DNA from: CATQHP01 sp965214915
Lineage (GTDB): Bacteria; Acidobacteriota; Terriglobia; Bryobacterales; UBA6623
Reading direction: 5' to 3'
Assembly: GCA_965214915.1 (NCBI GenBank)
Contig: CBDCCP010000001.1
Coordinates: forward strand, 1,302,001 to 1,366,000
DNA: 64,000 bases
Made by a program: the position numbers and the translations under genes
Part shown: positions 59,054 through 64,000 of the stretch, piece after piece
How positions within the stretch are numbered: the first letter of the stretch is position 1
Layout of the letters: each line of letters starts with the position of its first letter
Notes under the pieces: model-generated
The model's input: the letters and a program-made list of their open reading frames with translations, nothing else
Told to the model about the DNA's origin: nothing
The model's database searches: none

Positions 59054-60679
59054 TTAATGGAAGATCAAATACAACAGGGAGATCGTCGCAAACAGGGCGG
59101 CGGCAAGGCGCCGCGGGTCCATGCCGGCGCCCTGCCAGCGGCGCGTGAGGGCGCTCAGCGGTTGCTCCCAGGTCAGGCCTTCGATTTTTTCCGCCGGCGG
59201 AGGCGGGGTCATTTTGCTTACGGCGACAAAGACTACGCTGCAGATCGCCGTCATGTAGAAGGCTTGCAGCATGAAGGGAATCCCCCAGCCGTCGGTGATC
59301 GTCTTGAAGCCCTGCGCGTCCTTGAAGTCGAGGATGAACGCCGCCGCGCCCATCGTGAAACCGAAGACGAGCGTCGTGACGGCGGCCTGACCGGTCCCCC
59401 TGCGCCAAAACACGCCCCACAGGAATACGGTCGTGATGGCCGGCGCCAGCGCCGCGCCGATCTCCTGAACCGCCTCGAAAATGCTGCTGAACTTGTCGCC
59501 CTGCGTCGACCAGAGCATGGCCAGCGCCATGACCGCAACGGCGCTCCAGCGGCCGATGCGCACTTGCGACGCATCGGCGATGTTCGGGCGGAGGCGGCCG
59601 ACGATATCCACCGCGAAGAGCGTGCCGCAACTGTTAAGCGCCGCGGCGATGGTGCTCATCAGCGCGGCCAGCAGGCCGGCGGAGATCAGGCCCTTGAGCC
59701 CGGTAGGCACCAGCCGCTGAATCAACGTCGGCAATACCTGGTTCGCGTCGGCGCCGATGTCCTCGCGGTAAAGCGCGTAGCCGATGACGCCCGGCAGCAC
59801 CAGGATGAAGATCGGCAGAATCTTGATGAAACCCGCGAACAAGGGGCCGATTTGCGCGTCGCGCTCGGATTTCGCGGCCAGCACGCGCTGCACGATCGTC
59901 TGGTCGGTACACCAGTACCAGATGCCGAGCACAGGGTAGCCGAGCAACACGGAGTACCAGGCGAGGCCGACCGAGTTGTCGGTCCAGAGCATGCTCAACT
60001 GACGCGGCCGCAGTTCCGCCTTGAGCTCCGCCATGGTCGTGATGCCGTGCTCGGGCAGCGCCATGACCGCCAGGACGGTCACCATGATCGACCCGCCGAT
60101 GAGAATTACCGTCTGGACGGTTTCGGTGACGACCACGGCCCGCAGGCCGCCCAGGACGGTGTAGATGCCCGTGACGGTCGAGATAATCAAGATCGAGATG
60201 ACCACATCGAAGCCGAAGAACTGCTCGAACACTTTGGCGCCGGCGTAGAGACTCATGCCGATGTGGATGAACACCGCGCCCAGAATCGCCATGAACGCCA
60301 GGAAGGAGCGCGCGGCGGGATTGAAGCGCCGCTCCAGGTACTCGGGCAGCGTTTCGATCTTGTTGCGGAAGTAGAAGGGCGCGAAGAACAACGACAGGGC
60401 GATCAGCGTAAACGCCGCCGCCCATTCGAAGTTCCCCCAGACCAAGCCCTCGTTGTAGCCCGATGCCGCCAGTCCGACCAGATGGATCGTCGAGATGTTC
60501 GAGGCGAACAAGGCCGCGCCGATCATCACCCAGCCGAGCGAGCGTCCGGCGAGAAAGTACGCCTCGCCGGTCATCTTGCGGCGCCGCGTGGACAGGATCC
60601 CGACGGCCAGGATGCCGAGCATGTAGGCGACGATGATGACCAGGTCGAGAGGGGGAATTCGCAGTTCCGCGCCGAACAT
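59054..60679 (-). CDS. Sodium:solute symporter (SSS family)
   Basis: 541 residues with about 13-14 membrane helices: LDLVIIVAYMLGILAVGILS, MTGEAYFLAGRSLGWVMIGA, LFASNISTIHLVGLAASGYN, GIYTVLGGLRAVVVTETVQT, YWCTDQTIVQRVLAAKSERD and LLAALMSTIAAALNSCGTLF, including the sodium-binding region after ALMSTIAA. It belongs to the SSS sugar or solute branch (SglT-like). It lies last in a minus-strand run with a PhyH dioxygenase and a Gfo/Idh/MocA protein, suggesting uptake of the compound they metabolise. The start at 60679 excludes an upstream arginine-rich extension. Confidence 0.94.
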   Translation of the reverse strand: MFGAELRIPPLDLVIIVAYMLGILAVGILSTRRRKMTGEAYFLAGRSLGWVMIGAALFASNISTIHLVGLAASGYNEGLVWGNFEWAAAFTLIALSLFFAPFYFRNKIETLPEYLERRFNPAARSFLAFMAILGAVFIHIGMSLYAGAKVFEQFFGFDVVISILIISTVTGIYTVLGGLRAVVVTETVQTVILIGGSIMVTVLAVMALPEHGITTMAELKAELRPRQLSMLWTDNSVGLAWYSVLLGYPVLGIWYWCTDQTIVQRVLAAKSERDAQIGPLFAGFIKILPIFILVLPGVIGYALYREDIGADANQVLPTLIQRLVPTGLKGLISAGLLAALMSTIAAALNSCGTLFAVDIVGRLRPNIADASQVRIGRWSAVAVMALAMLWSTQGDKFSSIFEAVQEIGAALAPAITTVFLWGVFWRRGTGQAAVTTLVFGFTMGAAAFILDFKDAQGFKTITDGWGIPFMLQAFYMTAICSVVFVAVSKMTPPPPAEKIEGLTWEQPLSALTRRWQGAGMDPRRLAAALFATISLLYLIFH

Positions 60680-60738
60680 GAGGTTTGACCAGTGTAGCGA
60701 ATCGGAACTCGCCGGGAATGTTCGCGAGGCGGGAACTG

Positions 60739-61596
60739 CTACGCGCCGGGCCGCGGCGGATTCGCCCAATGCCCGTCCGGGTCGCCGCCGCGCACGACCA
60801 CGCCCTTCAGGTTCCAGTCGAGGTAGGCGCGCACCGCGGCGTGGCAATAGCGCAGCGTCAACCCGCAGCGGCGGCGGTTCGATCGGTTGGCGTCCGAGCC
60901 GTGCAGCAACAGGTCGGAGTGCAGCGAGATCTCGCCGGCTTGCAGCGCGTTGTCCACGGGAGCGCCGAAGCGGCCGGCGTCGGAGACGGTCTGGTTGAGC
61001 ACGTTCGATTCATCCTCCGCGCTTTTCTCGAAGGCGATGCGGCCGCGCAGATGCGATCCCGGAATGAAGCGCATGCAGGCGTTCTCGACATCGGCGTCGT
61101 CGATGGCCAGCCAGACGGTGACGGTATGCGCCGGCGTCAGCGGCCAATAGCTTGCGTCCTGGTGCCACGAAACGCTTTTGCCGTCGCCGGGCATCTTGCA
61201 GAAATAGTGCGCCCCCCAGCCGATCACGTTCTCGCCCAGCAGGTCGCCGACATACGAGACGATGCGCTTGTCGGTCAGCAAGTCGTAGGCATCGGCGTAC
61301 TTGAGATGGGCCGAACTGATGGAGTAACTGTCGCCGCCCGCCGCCGTGACTTCCGCGAGCAGCATGTCGAACCGCGAGCGGATGTCCCGGATTTCCAAGT
61401 CCGAAAAGATGCGGAAGCCGCTCAAGTACCCGTTCGCGTTGTACTCGGCGATCTGCCGCGGCGACAGGATTTCCGGCGCCGTCGCGCGCGCTGGGTGGAA
61501 GGCGATCAAACGGTCGAGCCGTTCGATCTCGTCCAGTTCCGGCGTAATGGCGAATTTCCTGGGAGTCTGCACGGCCTCGCCTCTCTGCCGCGACAT
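60739..61596 (-). CDS. Phytanoyl-CoA dioxygenase (PhyH) family protein
   Basis: 285 residues of the Fe(II)/2-oxoglutarate oxygenase fold. The iron ligands are visible as HxD in SVSWHQDASYWPLTPAHTV and a distal His in ISLHSDLLLHGSDANRSNRR, whose Arg may hold 2-oxoglutarate. Other blocks are LSPRQIAEYNANGYLSGF and NACMRFIPGSHLRGRIAFE. Substrate unknown. The catabolic neighbours suggest hydroxylation of a small organic compound and not phytanoyl-CoA. Confidence 0.93.
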   Translation of the reverse strand: MSRQRGEAVQTPRKFAITPELDEIERLDRLIAFHPARATAPEILSPRQIAEYNANGYLSGFRIFSDLEIRDIRSRFDMLLAEVTAAGGDSYSISSAHLKYADAYDLLTDKRIVSYVGDLLGENVIGWGAHYFCKMPGDGKSVSWHQDASYWPLTPAHTVTVWLAIDDADVENACMRFIPGSHLRGRIAFEKSAEDESNVLNQTVSDAGRFGAPVDNALQAGEISLHSDLLLHGSDANRSNRRRCGLTLRYCHAAVRAYLDWNLKGVVVRGGDPDGHWANPPRPGA

Positions 61597-61643
61597 GCCG
61601 GCGGACGCTTTGCGCGGCGCGGAGCCTCCGCCCCGATGCCGCT

Positions 61644-62945
61644 CTAAATGAACTCGTATTCTCCGGGGCGCGGCAGCGGCGGGATAGCGAACGTCTTGTT
61701 CAACGACGGGTTGTCGGGGATCAGGTTCTGCTTGGAGTTCATGGCCATGTCCCAGGTGATCTCCAGCCCGGAGTAGGCCGACTCGCGGCCCATGATGGCG
61801 GTCATCGTCGAGTAGGCCACGGCCAGGGCGCGGTTTTGATACGGGCCGGAGCCTTGAATCGAGGCCAGCATGTCGATGTGCTCCTGTACGTAGGGGCTGG
61901 TTTTCGACGGCGCGCCCAAGTCGCGGACCGTCGAGCGGCCGCGCGTGCCGACGACCAGTTCGTTGACGCGGCGGACCTTGCGTTCGGGGTACTGACGGCA
62001 GTGGCTCGTCATGCGCACGCCGTTGGCGTATACGAAGTCAGCGTAAACGTGGTCGTAGATGTTGCCGTAAAGCTTTTCCTGCGGGCGCCAGATCGCGCCG
62101 CCGGAGGCGACGACGCTGACCGGGTGCGTGTCGCCCATCACCCAATTGATGACGTCGATGTTGTGCAAGTGCTGCTCGACGATCTGATCGCCGCAAATCC
62201 AGACGTGAGAATACCAGGCGCGCTGCTGCCAGGCGAGGGTTTCGGTTTCGAGCTTTTCCTCGAAGTCGGCGCCTTTGATGACCGGACCCGAAACCCAGTT
62301 GGCGTAAGTCGCGACGACGTCGCCGATCTCGCCGTCCTGGATGCGCTTGACCGAGTCGACGTACTCTTTCTGCGAGCGGCGCTGCGCCCCGATCATGACG
62401 GTCAGCTTTTTCGCCTCGGACTCCTTCGCCAGGCGGATCATCTTCTGCGCGCCCATGCAGTCGGTCGCCAGCGGTTTCTCGGCGAAGATGTGCTTGCCGG
62501 CGTTGACCGCGTACTCGAAGTGCAGCGGCCGCCAGCCGGGAGGCGTATGCAGAAAGACGATATCGACGCCGGAGTCGATGACTTTCTTGTAGGCGTCGAA
62601 GCCGATGTAGCGGTTTTCGGGATCGACTTGAATCTGCTTGCGGACCTCGGGCTCGAACTCTTCGGAGTCGCGCAGCCGGCGCAGGGACCGTTCGAGTTGG
62701 TCTTCGAAGATGTCGCCCATGGCCTTGAGCTCGTAGTTCGGGTTGCCGCGCACAGCCTCGGCGACGCCGCGCGTGCCGCGTCCGCCGCAGCCGACGAGGC
62801 CGACCGTCATCTTTTCCTTGATCTGGCCGCGCAGCGTTTCGGGGCGGACGATTTGGAATCCGGCGGCCGCCGCTGCGGCGGTTTTGGTCGAGCCGGCCAT
62901 GAAGTTTCTACGGGTGACTTCCGGCGATTGCTTGAGGGGTTTCAT
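61644..62945 (-). CDS. Tat-exported Gfo/Idh/MocA oxidoreductase
   Basis: 433 residues. A Tat leader (TRRNFMAGSTKTAAAAAAG) precedes the Rossmann domain MTVGLVGCGGRGTRGVAEAV. The catalytic motif HIFAEKPLATDCMGAQKMIR and ICGDQIVEQHLHNIDVINWV in the substrate domain follow. It is the first gene of the run with PhyH and the symporter. Family members act on sugars and polyols. It is clearly distinct from the copy at 47416. Confidence 0.93.
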   Translation of the reverse strand: MKPLKQSPEVTRRNFMAGSTKTAAAAAAGFQIVRPETLRGQIKEKMTVGLVGCGGRGTRGVAEAVRGNPNYELKAMGDIFEDQLERSLRRLRDSEEFEPEVRKQIQVDPENRYIGFDAYKKVIDSGVDIVFLHTPPGWRPLHFEYAVNAGKHIFAEKPLATDCMGAQKMIRLAKESEAKKLTVMIGAQRRSQKEYVDSVKRIQDGEIGDVVATYANWVSGPVIKGADFEEKLETETLAWQQRAWYSHVWICGDQIVEQHLHNIDVINWVMGDTHPVSVVASGGAIWRPQEKLYGNIYDHVYADFVYANGVRMTSHCRQYPERKVRRVNELVVGTRGRSTVRDLGAPSKTSPYVQEHIDMLASIQGSGPYQNRALAVAYSTMTAIMGRESAYSGLEITWDMAMNSKQNLIPDNPSLNKTFAIPPLPRPGEYEFI

Positions 62946-63017
62946 GAGACGCCTTCCCTTGAGGTGAGTTGAGAACTCCTTAATTGTAACGGAGAGTCAA
63001 CCCCCAAAGGGCCGTGT

Positions 63018-63248
63018 TCAGTTCATGCCGCACATGCCGCCCATGCAGCCGCCCATGTCGCTGCGGCACTCGGCGGGCGTTGCGCAGGCTTCGGGCGCGC
63101 CGTTGTGGGCGTGGGCGGAAAACGAGGAATAAACTTTCTCGATGGCGCCGCTGCCGCAATCGCAACTCTGGGGCTCGACTGCGGAGCCCATCACGAGCGC
63201 CTCGAATCGGGTATCGCAGTCGGCGCAACGGTATTCGAAGATCGGCAT
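63018..63248 (-). CDS. FmdB-family zinc-ribbon protein
   Basis: 76 residues. The N-terminus MPIFEYRCADCDTRFEALV and CDCGSGAIEKVYSSFSAH give the two cysteine pairs of the FmdB zinc ribbon. The C-terminus adds a Cys/Met/Gly-rich tail (ECRSDMGGCMGGMCGMN), which could bind further metal. FmdB proteins are putative regulators. The gene is divergent from the UPF0182 gene, 48 bases apart. Confidence 0.92.
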   Translation of the reverse strand: MPIFEYRCADCDTRFEALVMGSAVEPQSCDCGSGAIEKVYSSFSAHAHNGAPEACATPAECRSDMGGCMGGMCGMN

Positions 63249-63296
63249 GGGTTTATTTTACCGCGGCCGCCGACAAGCGGCTAACCTATAAGAACG

Positions 63297-64000
63297 ATGC
63301 CTCCCTCCCAGTTTCGCCTGATTTTGATCTTCGCCGCGCTGTTGGCGGTAATTGCCGGCTCGACGGGGATCGCCAATTTCGTGATCGAGTATCAGTGGTG
63401 GTCGGAGGTCGAGCAGGTTCCGACCTGGTTCAGCATTCTGCTCTACAAGATTTTTCCGGCGGCGGCGGCCTCGCTGTTGGCCTGGGCCGCGCTGCTCTGG
63501 GCGCATGGGCGCGGCGCGGCGTTCGCCGGAGCGGATCTTTCTTCCCATCCGCTCTACCGCAAGCTGACGCCGGTTGGCCTGTTGCTTCTCGCGGTGGTTT
63601 TCATCGGTTCGTCGATCGAATCGTGGACGGTGATGGCCTACGTGGGCTCCCGCGGCATCGCGGCGACGGCCGCGAATTGGGCGGACCCGGTTTTCGGCAG
63701 AGACTTGACGTTTTATCTGTTCGATCTGCCGTTCTTGAAACTGCTGGTGAAGTACCTGTTTCTGCTGGCGCTGTTCGGCACGGCGGTTTTTTGGGCGACG
63801 GGGCGCGGCTGGCAGATCTTCGAGCGTTTGATGCGTTTTCGCGGCACGGGGCAGCCGATCGAAGAATTCGACCTCGGCCCGCAGCCGCTGCTGCTCGAGG
63901 GCGCCACGCGGACCGGCTTCGCCAAAACTATCGCCGTGATCGCGCTGCTCGCAGGGGCGGCCTGGTTCTTCCTCGGTCAATACGGACTGCTGTTGAACGA
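63297..64000 (+). CDS. UPF0182 family membrane protein (3' end outside window)
   Basis: 234 residues are visible before the window ends. At least six membrane helices are present, with NFVIEYQWWSEVEQVPTWFS and FGRDLTFYLFDLPFLKLLVK, which match the UPF0182 (COG1615) family; complete members are about 900-1000 residues. Function unknown. The start is the ATG at 63297. Confidence 0.85.
   Translation, partial: MPPSQFRLILIFAALLAVIAGSTGIANFVIEYQWWSEVEQVPTWFSILLYKIFPAAAASLLAWAALLWAHGRGAAFAGADLSSHPLYRKLTPVGLLLLAVVFIGSSIESWTVMAYVGSRGIAATAANWADPVFGRDLTFYLFDLPFLKLLVKYLFLLALFGTAVFWATGRGWQIFERLMRFRGTGQPIEEFDLGPQPLLLEGATRTGFAKTIAVIALLAGAAWFFLGQYGLLLN

Overview
The window is high-GC bacterial chromosome from a Gram-negative (diderm) organism: it carries bamA, an OmpH/Skp chaperone, lnt and a TonB-dependent receptor. 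The gene content fits the Acidobacteriota, probably a Bryobacterales/Solibacter-like lineage. Pointers are a remnant of the TIGR03437-type domain that is expanded in Solibacter, two ThuA-domain proteins, Tat-exported Gfo/Idh/MocA oxidoreductases, a PQQ dehydrogenase with N-terminal haem domains, and an Oar-like receptor. The lineage call is inference from gene content. No rRNA, tRNA, insertion sequence or CRISPR array was recognised.

Layout. 1-4201: minus-strand run of methyltransferase, membrane protein, trpF, ThuA protein, larB and YVTN propeller. 4259-5747: ssb and a frameshifted CHAD gene. 5801-8795: an AT-richer restriction-modification island with an intact methylase, a restriction gene interrupted by two in-frame TGA codons, and a Xre-type controller. 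9007-16984: ROK kinase, YtxH protein, bamA, skp, a small zinc-finger-like gene behind a structured leader, a GAF-ANTAR regulator and DinB. 17067-32705: mostly housekeeping and metabolism (MscS channel, 5'-nucleotidase, hemL, moaB, lipA, lnt, prfB with its programmed frameshift, PQQ dehydrogenase, redoxin, PfpI, SMP-30). 32826-34892: a two-gene microcompartment locus (shell protein plus aldehyde dehydrogenase with two encapsulation-type helices). 34889-44565: recJ and an rRNA/tRNA methylase leading into a tightly packed glycan locus with three glycosyltransferases, a DUF3108 protein, a glycosyltransferase-methyltransferase fusion and an ABC-2 permease. 44582-51128: TonB receptor, oxidoreductase, AlkP-fold hydrolase, LolA-TlpA fusion and hotdog thioesterase. 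51140-58815: a type I-G (formerly I-U) CRISPR-Cas effector operon. 59054-64000: symporter, PhyH dioxygenase, Gfo/Idh/MocA protein, FmdB zinc ribbon and a partial UPF0182 membrane protein.

The most unusual object is in the CRISPR operon. The csb2 gene (the Cas5-Cas6-type subunit) encodes 794 residues rather than roughly 500, because a complete phosphoribosyltransferase-like module of about 230 residues lies in frame between its N-terminal Cas5-like half and its C-terminal half. Hand-counted GC is about 61% in the module and about 70% on either side, so the module looks like a later arrival. The operon has a near-consensus sigma-70 promoter and a small leading ORF with a strong Shine-Dalgarno. 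No array and no cas1, cas2 or cas4 is visible in the window.

Three genes (CHAD, a lipoprotein, lnt) are broken by single-base shifts in short G or C runs. That pattern may reflect assembly error as much as biology. The restriction gene is different: it is broken by two nonsense codons and has no indel.
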